From the NCBI GenBank assembly GCA_963807065.1, contig CAWDZQ010000003.1:372001-436000 (forward strand): a stretch of 64,000 bases of DNA. Direction: 5' to 3'. The notes under the pieces are model-generated. The model ran no database searches. It worked only from the letters and a program-made list of their open reading frames with translations, and was not told where the DNA came from. Below, one piece after another: positions 1 through 9,624 of this stretch (position 1 is its first letter; every line of letters begins with the position of its first letter). Both the position numbers and the translations under genes were made by a program. The DNA is from CAWAND01 sp963807065. Lineage in GTDB: Bacteria; Chloroflexota; Anaerolineae; Anaerolineales; E44-bin32.

Positions 1-694
1 TTCCACGATCCAATCAACGACAGGACGATCACCACCATCAGCGGGGCGCGGGAAAGCGGAATCGCCACCTGCAGCAGGAATCGGAAATGCCCCGCGCCGT
101 CGATCTGCGCGGCGTCAAAGAGCTCGTCCGGAATCTGGGCAAAGAACTGGCGCAGCAGGAAGATCGAGAAAGCGTTGCCCATGAAGGGTATCGTCAAGGC
201 CGGCCAGTTGTTGATCCACTTGATCGGGCCGATCCTTCCCAGCCAGGTCACGGTGAGGAAGTTGGGAATGATCAGCACCATCGCCGGAATCATCATGGTG
301 CTCAACACCAAAGCGAAGATCAGGTCCTTGCCTGGGAAGTCGATTTCGCAAACGCGTAGGCCGCCAAGACACAAACCACCAACTCACCGGCCAGCGTAAT
401 CACGGCGATCTGAACGCTGTTGACGAAGTACTCGGCGAAATCGGCCTCGTCCCAGGCGTCGACATAGTTCTCCAGGTGCAACTCCGACGGGATCACGCGC
501 ACGCCCTGTGCCTCCCCGAGGCTCATGACCGAGGTCGAGATCATCCACAAGAAGGGGGCCACCGAGATCGCCCCGCCTATCAGCAAGATGGCATAGATCA
601 GGAAGCGCATGAGAATGCCTGATCCGGCCTGCCTGGTCCGAGCCTTGGAGGCGGGCACTGTTGGGGCCACACTTTCAACCATTGCGTCAGCCAT
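1..694 (-). CDS. Carbohydrate ABC transporter permease (MalG-type), 3' end outside window, frameshifted
   Basis: Inner-membrane subunit of a sugar importer. The first ~120 residues have a Thr/Ser-rich start, then a membrane segment (ILMRFLIYAILLIGG). The frame breaks near 344-346, where the minus strand reads gcgAAAtcg. Adding one A restores AFAKIDFPGKDLIF and an open frame to the window edge, including the ABC-permease EAA loop (ELFDAAQIDGAGHFRFLLQ). The gene overlaps the upstream permease by 8 nt, so the two are translationally coupled. No binding protein or ATPase is visible; they may lie beyond position 1. The indel sits in a homopolymer, so it may be an assembly error rather than a pseudogene. 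Confidence 0.85.
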
Positions 695-2306
695 AGAAGA
701 CCCTCGAGCCTTGAATGCGGTTGTTCAAAAGGGTCAATCCCAGGATCACGGCGAACAGCACAAACGCCAGAGCCGAGGCGTAGCCGTAGCGCAGTTTGCC
801 GTAGAACTCGCGAAAGATCACCACACTTAACGTGTCGGTCGTCCCAAGCGCGGTGCTTCCGCCCCCTGGAGCAATGGTCATCACCCATATCTGGGTGAAG
901 GCCTTGAAGGTGCCGATCACGGCGATCAACGACAGGAAATAGGTTGTGGGCGAGAGAAGCGGGAAGATGACATGCCGAAAGACTTGCCAGTTGCTGGCTC
1001 CGTCGATTTCGGCCGCTTCAATGAGCTCGGTGTCGATGTTTCCCAGACCTGCCAGGTAGATGACAGCGTCATAGCCCGCATAAGTCCAGATGGTGAAAAG
1101 CATGATCACCACCAGCGCCAGGCTTGGCCCGGCCGCCCAAAGCGGCAGGTTGACCCCCAGTCCCTTTCCGAGCAAGTCGAAGATGCCGGAAGGCTCCCTC
1201 AACCACTGCTGTCCTGGCAGCCCAAGAAGCTTGAGGATCTGATTGGCCGGTGACTGCAGGCGAGTCGAGAAGAGCTGACGGTACACGGCCGCGCCGGCCA
1301 CGACTGGTGTGACGTAAGGCAAGAAGTAGAGCATGCGAAAAAACTCTGAGCCGCGCAGACGTTGGAACAACAAGATCGCCAGCAACATACCGAATGCCAG
1401 CTGGAAGGGAACCGTGCCAACAGAATAATAGACCGTGACCTTCAGGCCTTCCCACATGTCTGGATCGCCCTGGGCGATGACCGTCGGCAGTTCAGCGATA
1501 AAGAGCCAGGCGGCCACCAGCAGCAGGGCCGCCGCCCCAAGTTTGATCACGAAAGCCCCGTCCCGCTCAGAACGGGCTCCCGATTGCCATGTCAGCCAGC
1601 CCAGTCCCAGGGCGGCCACGCCGGCGCTGATCAGGACCACATTGATAGCCGGACTGACTGGGGTCCCGTTCTCCAGCGCCGCCTGCCCGGCGGCTACCAC
1701 GCCGCGGTAGGTAATCCACGCCAGCACCGAGGCCGTCCCGAGCGCCAACCAGGTCACGGCAAATCGTGCGATGACGCCGGCCAGCCCTGCCGTCTGATGC
1801 CAGCGCACCAAGACCAGGGATACCGCTGCACCCAGCGCCAACAGGCCCAGAGCCTGCCATCCGGCGGACACCACCGCCGGCGTCGAGAGGGCCTCTCCCA
1901 GAAGACGCGTGAACAACTCACGCGACCGCTCCTGCCCGATGATCTTGTCTGCAATGTCCAGAACAGGGGGAAGCGCCATCACCGCCCAGCGGATCACGCC
2001 CGCTGTCGCGCCGCCAAAGAACAGCCCCGGGATGGCGAACAGCCAAAGACGACCGTCCTTAGCTAGCGCGCCAGCGCGCAGGCGCCGGAGCATCAGGTAG
2101 CCGCCCACACCGGCGACTGCCACAAGTACCAGCAACATCACATACATCAGGTCGCCGGCAGCCGCGACATAGTTGGCCAAGCCGATGAGGTCGCCACGCT
2201 TGAGGCGCCATTTGTACACACTAACAAAAAGGGCAAATCCAACGGGGAAGATACCGAACAGGAAGATCAGAATCGCTGCCGGCAAGACCATGAGGTAACC
2301 GGTCAA
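687..2306 (-). CDS. Carbohydrate ABC transporter permease (MalF-type) with large membrane insertion
   Basis: 539 residues, against roughly 300 for usual MalF-like sugar permeases. The last ~260 residues are a standard permease core: TVYYSVGTVPFQLAFGMLLA, the EAA loop (ELIEAAEIDGASNWQVFRHV) and a closing helix. Between the first membrane helix (residues 1-30) and this core lie about 230 residues with several extra hydrophobic segments that I cannot assign to a domain. It is the first gene of a two-permease operon and overlaps the next by 8 nt. The substrate is not readable from sequence. Confidence 0.87.
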   Translation of the reverse strand: MTGYLMVLPAAILIFLFGIFPVGFALFVSVYKWRLKRGDLIGLANYVAAAGDLMYVMLLVLVAVAGVGGYLMLRRLRAGALAKDGRLWLFAIPGLFFGGATAGVIRWAVMALPPVLDIADKIIGQERSRELFTRLLGEALSTPAVVSAGWQALGLLALGAAVSLVLVRWHQTAGLAGVIARFAVTWLALGTASVLAWITYRGVVAAGQAALENGTPVSPAINVVLISAGVAALGLGWLTWQSGARSERDGAFVIKLGAAALLLVAAWLFIAELPTVIAQGDPDMWEGLKVTVYYSVGTVPFQLAFGMLLAILLFQRLRGSEFFRMLYFLPYVTPVVAGAAVYRQLFSTRLQSPANQILKLLGLPGQQWLREPSGIFDLLGKGLGVNLPLWAAGPSLALVVIMLFTIWTYAGYDAVIYLAGLGNIDTELIEAAEIDGASNWQVFRHVIFPLLSPTTYFLSLIAVIGTFKAFTQIWVMTIAPGGGSTALGTTDTLSVVIFREFYGKLRYGYASALAFVLFAVILGLTLLNNRIQGSRVFYG

Positions 2307-2569
2307 GATCTCACGAAGCTTGCGCCCGCTCCCAAAGGAGAGGGTGGGCCACCAGCTCGGCTGAGATCTCTTGCCGCTCAGACTTGGCCTCTTAAGTCTC
2401 TCAAGGCGTTGCAGATCTCAACTCCTTGACCCAGCGCTTCGGGTGATTACGCAGGAGATTATAGGCGCGAATTTTCATCAGGTCGAAATCCTTGTTCAAC
2501 GCCACACGCAGGTCACTCATCCAGGTTTTTCGTGCCGCTGGAGCCACGGTCTGCACCGTGCGCCTCGTG

Positions 2570-2575
2570 TACAAT
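2570..2575 (+). promoter_or_regulatory. -10 element (TACAAT) of a probable leaderless promoter
   Basis: TACAAT ends 8 nt before the ATG at 2584, with no Shine-Dalgarno sequence between. Transcription would start at or next to the ATG. No convincing -35 is seen. The 277-nt gap 2307-2583 between the divergent permease and epimerase genes otherwise shows nothing recognisable. Confidence 0.5.
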
Positions 2576-2583
2576 CCTCTACC

Positions 2584-3591
2584 ATGGACCCCTCGTCTGA
2601 GACCATCCTTGTCACCGGGGCCTCGGGCTACATCGGCTCAAGACTGACCTCTCGGCTGCTCCACATGGACTACAACAGGGTGCGGGCTTTGGTTCGGGAC
2701 CCGTCACGGGCGGCAGATTTGGCCCAACAAGGAGCCGAGATTGTCCAGGGCGACCTGACCCAGCCGGCAAGCCTGGCCGCGGCAGTGAAAGGCGTGACCT
2801 GTATATTTCATGCGGCCGCCTGGGTCGAGGAACAGGGCTCGCGCCAACAGATGTGGGCCGTCAATGTGGATGGGACCCGTCGCTTGATTGACTCGGCTTT
2901 GGCGGCAGGAAGTCCACGCTTCGTTCACCTGAGTTCATGCGCCGTCTACGGCTCCCCCCAGCTGTTCGGTATCGACGAAGCTATGCCGCTCCGCGAAGGC
3001 GCCAGCCTCTACCACGACTCCAAGATAGCCGCTGAAAAAGTCGTCTGGGAGGCGCAGACACGGGGCCTGTGTGCCGTCATTGTCCGGCCATCCCAGGTCT
3101 ACGGTCCGGGTTCGAGCCAATTTACCGTTCGGCCGGTAAAGATGATCCGCCACAAGCAAATGATTCTCATCGATGGGGGCCGGCATCTCTTCAAACCGGT
3201 CTTTATCGACAATCTGATCGACGCCTTGATCGTGTGCGCCCACCACCCCGAGGCGGTGGGGGAGGCATTCAACGTCAGTGACGGATTCACGATCCCATGG
3301 CGGCTCTATTTCGGTGCTTATGCAACGATGTTGGGGTTGGACAGCCTCCCTTCGGTGCCCTACCCTCTAGCCTGGTTAGCAGCCGCAGGCTATGAACTGA
3401 TGGGGCGTCTACAGGGCAAGCGCGCCTCGGTCACGCGTCGTGCGGTGGCTTCGCTGCGAAGTTCGAACAGTTTCAGCAACCGTAAGGCTCGCAACCGGCT
3501 TGGATGGGACCCCCAAGTGGGTTATGAGGAAGGCATGCGGCGGACCCATGATTGGCTGATCAAGGCCGGGCTCCTGCCCCAATCCAGTTAG
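2584..3591 (+). CDS. NAD(P)-dependent epimerase/dehydratase, extended SDR family
   Basis: 335 residues. The N-terminal Rossmann motif TGASGYIGS, the conserved HLSSCAVYG strand and the YHDSK active site (YxxxK) identify an extended short-chain dehydrogenase/reductase of the 3-beta-HSD or sugar-epimerase type. The substrate is not predictable. I chose ATG 2584 because the Rossmann fold starts directly after it and a TACAAT box lies just upstream; the frame is open for 71 further codons upstream but that part has no domain character. The gene stands alone between a divergent and a convergent neighbour. Confidence 0.85.
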   Translation: MDPSSETILVTGASGYIGSRLTSRLLHMDYNRVRALVRDPSRAADLAQQGAEIVQGDLTQPASLAAAVKGVTCIFHAAAWVEEQGSRQQMWAVNVDGTRRLIDSALAAGSPRFVHLSSCAVYGSPQLFGIDEAMPLREGASLYHDSKIAAEKVVWEAQTRGLCAVIVRPSQVYGPGSSQFTVRPVKMIRHKQMILIDGGRHLFKPVFIDNLIDALIVCAHHPEAVGEAFNVSDGFTIPWRLYFGAYATMLGLDSLPSVPYPLAWLAAAGYELMGRLQGKRASVTRRAVASLRSSNSFSNRKARNRLGWDPQVGYEEGMRRTHDWLIKAGLLPQSS

Positions 3592-3629
3592 ACCTTAACC
3601 TCTGACCGAACCAACCAAATCACAAAGCG

Positions 3630-4679
3630 TTAGCCGCCGAAGAGATCATTGAAGGCAGCCACGGTCCGGTCGACGCCATCATCATCTACCCAATAATGCG
3701 TCACCAGGCGCATGCCCATCGCCCCCCTGGGCGAGGTTCGGATCTGGCAGTCCGCCAATCCCGACACGACGGCCCGGGCATCGAGACCCGACTCCGGCCC
3801 GAACGTCAAGTAGACCATATTCGATGCCGGCACCGGGTTGTCCACATTCACGCCTGGAACCTCGGCCAGCTGTGCAGACAATCTGCGGGCACGGATGTGA
3901 TCTTCCCCCAGTCGGTCCGCCATGCTTTCCAGGGCGACGATCCCGGCGGCTGCCAGGATCCCGGCTTGCCGCATACCACCGCCGAGCTGCTTACGCATCC
4001 GATGGGCGTGATCGATGAAGCCGCGATCACCGCACAACACCGAGCCCACCGGAGCGCACAGGCCCTTGGAAAGGCAGAAGGTGACCGAATCCGCGTCGGC
4101 AGCCAGGTCCGCCGCCGGGACACCGCAGGCTGCGGCGGCATTGAAGATCCGAGCGCCGTCCAGATGCAGTTTGAGCCCGCGGTCCCTCGCCAGATTCCCC
4201 ACTTCGTTCATGTAAGCCACCGGAAGGACGGCCCCACCGCAAAGATTGTGGGTATTCTCCAGGCAGATGAGTCGCGAGATCGGATAATGGTCGTCACCCG
4301 TGGGTCGAATGGCTGCCTCGATGGCCTCCGGCGCCAACCGCCCGTCGACCAGATTGGGCACAGTGCGAGGCTGGACGCCACCAACCGCCGCCGCCCCGCC
4401 AGCCTCAAAGATGAAGGAATGGGCCTTATCGCCGAGGATCATCTCATCGCCTCGGGAGCAGTGGCTTAGGATGGCCGCCAAGTTTCCCATCGTCCCGGAT
4501 GGCACAAACAGAGCCGCCTCTTTCCCCATCCGCTCAGCGGCCATGGCTTGCAGGCGGTTCACCGTGGGGTCGTCACCGTACACATCATCGCCGACTTCCG
4601 CCGCGGCCATCGCCTCTCGCATTTCGGGTGTCGGCTGGGTGACCGTATCCGAACGCAGGTCGATCCACGACATATGCAT
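3630..4679 (-). CDS. ltaE: Low-specificity L-threonine aldolase (PLP enzyme, GLY1/LtaE family)
   Basis: 349 residues, normal for the family. Cleaves L-threonine or L-allo-threonine to glycine and acetaldehyde in the cytosol. Begins with the typical DLRSDTVTQPTPEMREAM and GDDVYGDDPTVN motifs. The PLP lysine is in FCLSKGLCAPVGS, and the LHLDGARIFNAA stretch carries the Asp/Arg pair. An in-frame ATG two codons later (4673) has better spacing from a GAGG and may be the true start. It lies 23 nt downstream of the pseudouridine synthase gene and may be co-transcribed with it. Confidence 0.93.
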   Translation of the reverse strand: MHMSWIDLRSDTVTQPTPEMREAMAAAEVGDDVYGDDPTVNRLQAMAAERMGKEAALFVPSGTMGNLAAILSHCSRGDEMILGDKAHSFIFEAGGAAAVGGVQPRTVPNLVDGRLAPEAIEAAIRPTGDDHYPISRLICLENTHNLCGGAVLPVAYMNEVGNLARDRGLKLHLDGARIFNAAAACGVPAADLAADADSVTFCLSKGLCAPVGSVLCGDRGFIDHAHRMRKQLGGGMRQAGILAAAGIVALESMADRLGEDHIRARRLSAQLAEVPGVNVDNPVPASNMVYLTFGPESGLDARAVVSGLADCQIRTSPRGAMGMRLVTHYWVDDDGVDRTVAAFNDLFGG

Positions 4680-4702
4680 ACCTCGCTCTCTCCCTGAACG
4701 CG

Positions 4703-5620
4703 CTACTGCTTTGCCCGCAGGTTCTGCAAGATTTCCGCCAGATCGGATGGAAGCCGCGCCTCAAACGTAACCGAAGGATCCCCCCGCCGAATGCTCAGCT
4801 GTATCCGATGGGCATGCAGAAATGGCCGGTCGAGGTCCAGGCTAGGCGTACGCCGGCCGTAGACACGATCGCCGACGATCGGCGACCCGATGAACGCAAG
4901 GTGGACCCGGATCTGGTGAGTGCGCCCGGTCTTGGGCTGGACCAACAGCAGCGAGTGCTCCGGAAACGACTCGCGCGTTTCAAAATGCGTCTCAGCTTGT
5001 CGACCCCTGGGAACCACGGCCATGCGTTTGCGATGCGATGGATCTCTCCCCAGCGGAGCCCGAATGATTGCTTCGACCGACGGGGGGCGTCCGTCCACCA
5101 GGGCCAGATACTCCTTTTTCACTTCGCGATTGGCAAACTGGGATTGTAGCCAGCGATGGGTTATGTCGTTCTTGGCCATCAGGATCAGGCCGGACGTCCC
5201 CTTGTCCAGACGGTGGACCACGCCGGGACGCCGCTTGCCCCCCACACCATCCATCTGCGGTGCATGCGCCAGGGCGGCGTGAACGAGGGTGCCGCGCTCG
5301 TGGCCGGGCGAGGGATGAACCACCATCCCCGCCGGTTTGTCGATCACGAGCAGGTCGTCATCCTCGTAGATGATCTCCAGCGGAATCGACTCAGGCTCGA
5401 TATCAACGGGTTCAGGTTCCGGGACGGTGGCTTCGATCCGCTCGCCGCCGGCGAGCATCTCGGACGGGCGAGTCGTGACACGACCGTTGACAAGCACCAA
5501 TCCATCGCGGATGCATTGTTGCCAGCGAGTTCGCGAGACGGCTTCATCCTGATCAGCCAGGAGCCGGTCGAGCCGGCCGCCTGGATGTGATGCATCAAAG
5601 ACGATGTGCTGCTCGTTCAC
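4703..5620 (-). CDS. rluD: RluA/RluD-family 23S rRNA pseudouridine synthase
   Basis: 305 residues. An S4 RNA-binding domain (about residues 15-70) precedes the catalytic domain. The signature HRLDKGTSG gives catalytic Asp139; KTGRTHQIRVH is the second family motif. Converts specific uridines to pseudouridine, by homology in 23S rRNA, though the exact target cannot be read. It overlaps lspA by 4 nt, the common lspA-rluD arrangement. Confidence 0.93.
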   Translation of the reverse strand: MNEQHIVFDASHPGGRLDRLLADQDEAVSRTRWQQCIRDGLVLVNGRVTTRPSEMLAGGERIEATVPEPEPVDIEPESIPLEIIYEDDDLLVIDKPAGMVVHPSPGHERGTLVHAALAHAPQMDGVGGKRRPGVVHRLDKGTSGLILMAKNDITHRWLQSQFANREVKKEYLALVDGRPPSVEAIIRAPLGRDPSHRKRMAVVPRGRQAETHFETRESFPEHSLLLVQPKTGRTHQIRVHLAFIGSPIVGDRVYGRRTPSLDLDRPFLHAHRIQLSIRRGDPSVTFEARLPSDLAEILQNLRAKQ

Positions 5621-6165
5621 CCCGTGGCGCGGGGCGCGTCGGCGGGCTCTTCATGACTTTCGTGGCCCTCCCCGCTGGCCACCTCTTCCCCACCGACGTG
5701 ATGTCTTTCATCCAGCCACATGCTTACCACGAGCAGGGCCACGCCAACCGAGATGCTGGCATCCGCCACGTTGAACACCGGAAACTGGGCCACAGCCACA
5801 AAGTCGGTCACCGTGGCCTGGAACAGCCTGTCGGCAAGATTCCCAAGCGCACCGCTCAACTGGAGGATGAGGGCCAGGCGCAGAAGACCGTGGCCCGCGG
5901 GGATTCTCGGGTAGTAGAAGAGAATGGCACCCGTCACGGCGACCGCCACCACGGTAAAGATCAAACCGCCGGAAGGGAACAGCCCAAAAGCCGCTCCGGT
6001 ATTGGTCCAGTGGACAACGCGGAACCAGTCGCCTATTGAGGGGATGGGAGCCCAGGCCTCCCCCAACACGAGCCGAGATCGGACCAGATACTTGGTGATT
6101 TGGTCAAGGGCCACGACCACACCGGCCGCCCCCACCAGGACAAGATAGTCCCTGACTTTCGACAT
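5617..6165 (-). CDS. lspA: Lipoprotein signal peptidase (signal peptidase II)
   Basis: 182 residues, four hydrophobic segments. Cleaves diacylglyceryl-modified prolipoproteins in the cytoplasmic membrane. The two catalytic aspartates are visible in LGNLADR (Asp112) and FNVADASI (Asp135), together with the NTGAAFGLF motif. A charged C-terminal tail of about 30 residues (His/Glu-rich) extends past the last helix. The start has an AGGAGG ribosome binding site. It serves lipoproteins such as the M23 lipoprotein at 12144-13235. Confidence 0.95.
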   Translation of the reverse strand: MSKVRDYLVLVGAAGVVVALDQITKYLVRSRLVLGEAWAPIPSIGDWFRVVHWTNTGAAFGLFPSGGLIFTVVAVAVTGAILFYYPRIPAGHGLLRLALILQLSGALGNLADRLFQATVTDFVAVAQFPVFNVADASISVGVALLVVSMWLDERHHVGGEEVASGEGHESHEEPADAPRATG

Positions 6166-6186
6166 CCTACCTCCTGAAATACCAGC

Positions 6187-6210
6187 TCTTCCCCGGCAAG
6201 CAGGGGAAGA
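6187..6210 (-). other. Hairpin between ileS and lspA
   Basis: TCTTCCCC and GGGGAAGA form an 8-bp stem with an 8-nt loop in the 72-nt gap between ileS and lspA. No U-tract follows, so it could be an RNA processing or partial termination site rather than a classical terminator. Confidence 0.4.
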
Positions 6211-6237
6211 CCGCCCTATGGTAACACAGGCGCCAGG

Positions 6238-9200
6238 TTAGGGTGACCCCGCGCCAGCACGCGTGATTCCCAGCGTGACCTGTTCCCCGTCGAGCTGAAA
6301 TGTGTCAACCCCTTCACCTTCCGGAGCCGGGGACGATGTCAATTCGTCGGCCAGCGTCTCTTCCAATACATACTCAGCGAACTCGGCGAAGGCCTTTTGC
6401 GTTTCGGACGAAGGATCGGTCCGGTACTCGATGACGATATGGTCGTCGACATTCAGGCCGGCTTGCTTGCGCAGATCCTGGATACGCCGGACGAGCTCGC
6501 GCGCCAGACCTTCGCTGGCGAGCCCAGGGCTGATTTCGGTATCGAGCGCGGCAACATAGGGTCCATCCGCTGCGGCCGAGAACCCGGACTGAGCTTGGAT
6601 GCGCACTTCGACTTCGCCGGGCAGGACCTCTAGACGCTTGCCCTCGATCTCGACGGTGACATTTTTGCCGGCCAGCAGCGCCTGAGCGGCGGGTCCTGAA
6701 TCCAACGCCAGGAGCGCTTTACGCACGGCCGGAAACTCGGAAGCATACTTTTGCCCGAGTTGTTTAGGGAGGGGATGGAGCTGGTAGGTGACCACCTCTG
6801 CCGCCGTGTCGAGCAATCGAACGGACTTGACGTTGAGTTCATCCTGGATGAGTGAGGCGTAGTCAAGAACGACGTCTCCTTCTCCAGCGTCCGCCACGGC
6901 AAAGGCAGCCTCCGCCAATGGTTGACGCACTCTAATGTTGGCCTGCTGCCGAGCGGCATGCCCCAACGAGACCAATCGCATGACCAGTGCCATGTCGGCG
7001 CTGAGCTTCGGGTTGTCCCGTTCGGGGACCATCTTGGGCCATTGGGTATGGTGAACGCTTTCAGGTGCTTCGGAGTCGGCGTTCCGCACAAGGTTCTGAT
7101 AAATCTCTTCTGTGACAAAAGGCACAAATGGGGCAAGCAGCCTGATCAGGGCTTCCAGCACGTCATACAGCGTCTGATAGGCGGCCGCTTTGTCGGCGTC
7201 GGAGGCCTGGCTCGCCCCCGCCTTGGCCCAGAACCGGCGCCGGCTCCGCCGCAAGTACCAATTGCTCAAATCGTCGATGAAGCGCGTCACGGTGGTCGTC
7301 GCCAGGTCCGGTTCATAGGCTTCAAGGTGTTGGGTGACCTCGCCCACGGTTTCATTCAGCCGGGCAAGGACCCATTGATCCAGGTCGCTGCGATGGCCGA
7401 TCTCAAGGGGCTCCCCAGGGGTCCAGTCGTCGATGTTGGCATAGGTAACGAAGAACGCGTACACATTCCAGAGGGGAATCAGGAACAGCCTACGCACCGC
7501 GTCCGCGCGATCATAGCCAAACAGCAGGTCCTTTTCTGGTTTGTGATCGCAGTACATCCAACGCATCACATCGACGCCCATCCTATCGGCGGCTTCGTTG
7601 AACTCGATCATGTTCCCCCAGGACTTGTGCATCGGCCGGCCGTCCTCCGCCAACAACGTGGCGTAGCTGAAGCAATCCCTGAAGGGCGCCCGGCGCTCGA
7701 GGATGGTGCTCATCGCCAACAGGCTATAAAACCAATTGCGAAACTGACCCGGAAAGCTCTCGCTGATCAAGTCGGCCGGAAACCATTTTTCCCAGTAGTC
7801 GCGATCGTGGCTGTAGCTCAGGGTGCTCATGGCGACGACTCCGGCATCAAGCCAAGGGTTGCCGACGTCCGGGATCCGTCTTGACAACTCACCGCACTGG
7901 CTGCAAGCAATCACGACCTTGTCGATGTAGGGACGATGCGGACTGTGGCCATCGAATTCGGCCCAGCCTTCCGTGGCCCGAGATTTCAGTTCCTCGCGGC
8001 TGCCGATAACGTTGAAGGCGCCGCACAATTCGCATACCCAGATGGGGAGAGCCAGCCCCCAGTAGCGCTTCTTGGATATCATCCAATCGTGCATGTTTCT
8101 CAGCCAATCCAACTCCCGGTCTTTGCCGAACGACGGATGCCAGTCCGTATGCTCTTCGACGACCTCCATCATCTGGTAGCGAAGGTTTCCGGATTTCTCT
8201 TCGTCCGTCACCTCGGCGTAGGGTTTGTCGAGCTGCTCGCCCATGGAGATAAACCATTCGTCCACCAGCCGAAACACCAGCTCGGAGCCGCACCGCCAAC
8301 AGACCGGGTAGCGGTGGGTGTAGTTCTCCACCCGATAGGAGAGGCCCTTCTCCTCCAAATCCTCAAAGATCAGATCGGCCACATCGTGAACCGATCGGCC
8401 GGTCAGCCAATCAAAGCCATCGACGAACAGTCCGCTTTCGCCCAGCGGTGCGATCACCGGAAGGCCCTCCCCCTTGCTTAGGGCAAAGTCCTCAGCGCCG
8501 CACCCGGGGGCGATGTGAACGATACCCGTGCCTTCCTCTTCCCCCACCTCATCCCAGGCAATCACGCGGTGCGCCTCGGGCGCTCCGGATTGCGTCTGTG
8601 CCGGAAGCTCATCAAAGGGTCCCCGGTACCGCCATCCGAGCATTTCCTTGCCGGACAGCTCGGCTTCAACCTCGTAGGCGCCTTTCAGCATCTGCAGCGT
8701 ACCCTGGCTGAGATAATAGACATCTTCGCCCTGCCGGACACGCACGTAGGTAAGCTCTGGCCCCACGGCGGCGGCCACGTTGCTGGTTAAGGTCCAGGGT
8801 GTCGTCGTCCACACCAAGAGGTATTCCCCGGGGCGGTCGATCAAGGGGAAACGCACGGTCACGCTGGCATGGGTGAGTTCCTGGTAGCCTTCGGTAACGA
8901 TCTCATGTTGGCTCAAGCCAGTGCCGCAGCGTGTACACCAGGGCATCACGTCCCTGCCCTTGTAGATCCAACCCCGCTCGTCGCAAGACTTCAAAGCCGA
9001 CCAGATGGTGTAGTTGTTCTCATCCGAGAACGTGAAGTACGAGCCGCCCATTTCAGGCATCCCAAGCCGCCCGACGATGAACTCGACCGAGCCCTTCACA
9101 GGGCCCGCCGGACCCTCGACGGCGATTTCCTGTTGAGGGTCCTCCTTGAGCTTTTCCCCCAGCCATCGAAGTTGATCCGCATCGTTCCAGTCCATCCAGT

Positions 9201-9624
9201 AGCCAAGGCGCTGGCTCTGTTCGGTTTGCACGGCGGCGAATTGAAGGACGCGCTCTTTGCACAAGAGGACAAATTCCGCCAAGCCGAAATCTTCAATGTC
9301 GCGTTTAGAGGCAAAGCCCATCTCGCGCTCGACGTTGACTTCCACCCACAAACCCTGACAGTCAAAGCCGTTTTGGTACCGGAGGTGATGACCTTGCATC
9401 GCCTTGAACCGTTGAAAGAGGTCCTTGTAGGTACGTCCCCATCCATGGTGGGCTCCCATCGGGTTGTTGGCCGTGATGGGCCCATCGATGAATGACCAGG
9501 GAGGCATGTCCATCCGCAGATCGACGGCCTTCTGGAAGGCGCGCGTCGCATGCCAATGGCGCAAAATCCTATGTTCAAGGTCAACGAAATCAACCTGACT
9601 GGATACCGGTTCAAATACTGACAT
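6238..9624 (-). CDS. ileS: Isoleucyl-tRNA synthetase, IleS2-type with GXHH signature
   Basis: 1128 residues, class I synthetase charging tRNA-Ile. The usual HIGH motif is replaced by GAHH (residues 57-60, coding bases 9445-9456) in NNPMGAHHGWGR, and the KMSKS motif by MHKSWGN. The editing domain follows the first half of the Rossmann fold (TTTPWTLTSN). Zn-type cysteine pairs are seen in WCTRCGTG, CWRCGSE, CELCG and CSQCG. The C-terminal anticodon-binding domain is of the eukaryote/archaea-like branch. It is preceded directly by alaX (no gap) and shares its Ile T-box leader. The GXHH variant has been linked to very strong mupirocin resistance in some IleRS2 enzymes (established knowledge, recalled). 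Confidence 0.96.
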   Translation of the reverse strand: MSVFEPVSSQVDFVDLEHRILRHWHATRAFQKAVDLRMDMPPWSFIDGPITANNPMGAHHGWGRTYKDLFQRFKAMQGHHLRYQNGFDCQGLWVEVNVEREMGFASKRDIEDFGLAEFVLLCKERVLQFAAVQTEQSQRLGYWMDWNDADQLRWLGEKLKEDPQQEIAVEGPAGPVKGSVEFIVGRLGMPEMGGSYFTFSDENNYTIWSALKSCDERGWIYKGRDVMPWCTRCGTGLSQHEIVTEGYQELTHASVTVRFPLIDRPGEYLLVWTTTPWTLTSNVAAAVGPELTYVRVRQGEDVYYLSQGTLQMLKGAYEVEAELSGKEMLGWRYRGPFDELPAQTQSGAPEAHRVIAWDEVGEEEGTGIVHIAPGCGAEDFALSKGEGLPVIAPLGESGLFVDGFDWLTGRSVHDVADLIFEDLEEKGLSYRVENYTHRYPVCWRCGSELVFRLVDEWFISMGEQLDKPYAEVTDEEKSGNLRYQMMEVVEEHTDWHPSFGKDRELDWLRNMHDWMISKKRYWGLALPIWVCELCGAFNVIGSREELKSRATEGWAEFDGHSPHRPYIDKVVIACSQCGELSRRIPDVGNPWLDAGVVAMSTLSYSHDRDYWEKWFPADLISESFPGQFRNWFYSLLAMSTILERRAPFRDCFSYATLLAEDGRPMHKSWGNMIEFNEAADRMGVDVMRWMYCDHKPEKDLLFGYDRADAVRRLFLIPLWNVYAFFVTYANIDDWTPGEPLEIGHRSDLDQWVLARLNETVGEVTQHLEAYEPDLATTTVTRFIDDLSNWYLRRSRRRFWAKAGASQASDADKAAAYQTLYDVLEALIRLLAPFVPFVTEEIYQNLVRNADSEAPESVHHTQWPKMVPERDNPKLSADMALVMRLVSLGHAARQQANIRVRQPLAEAAFAVADAGEGDVVLDYASLIQDELNVKSVRLLDTAAEVVTYQLHPLPKQLGQKYASEFPAVRKALLALDSGPAAQALLAGKNVTVEIEGKRLEVLPGEVEVRIQAQSGFSAAADGPYVAALDTEISPGLASEGLARELVRRIQDLRKQAGLNVDDHIVIEYRTDPSSETQKAFAEFAEYVLEETLADELTSSPAPEGEGVDTFQLDGEQVTLGITRAGAGSP

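Noticed and set aside
6238..9624. IleRS as an inactive paralogue because HIGH and KMSKS are altered
   Set aside because: GXHH with an altered KMSKS is known in functional IleRS2 enzymes, and the gene is full length under an Ile T-box.
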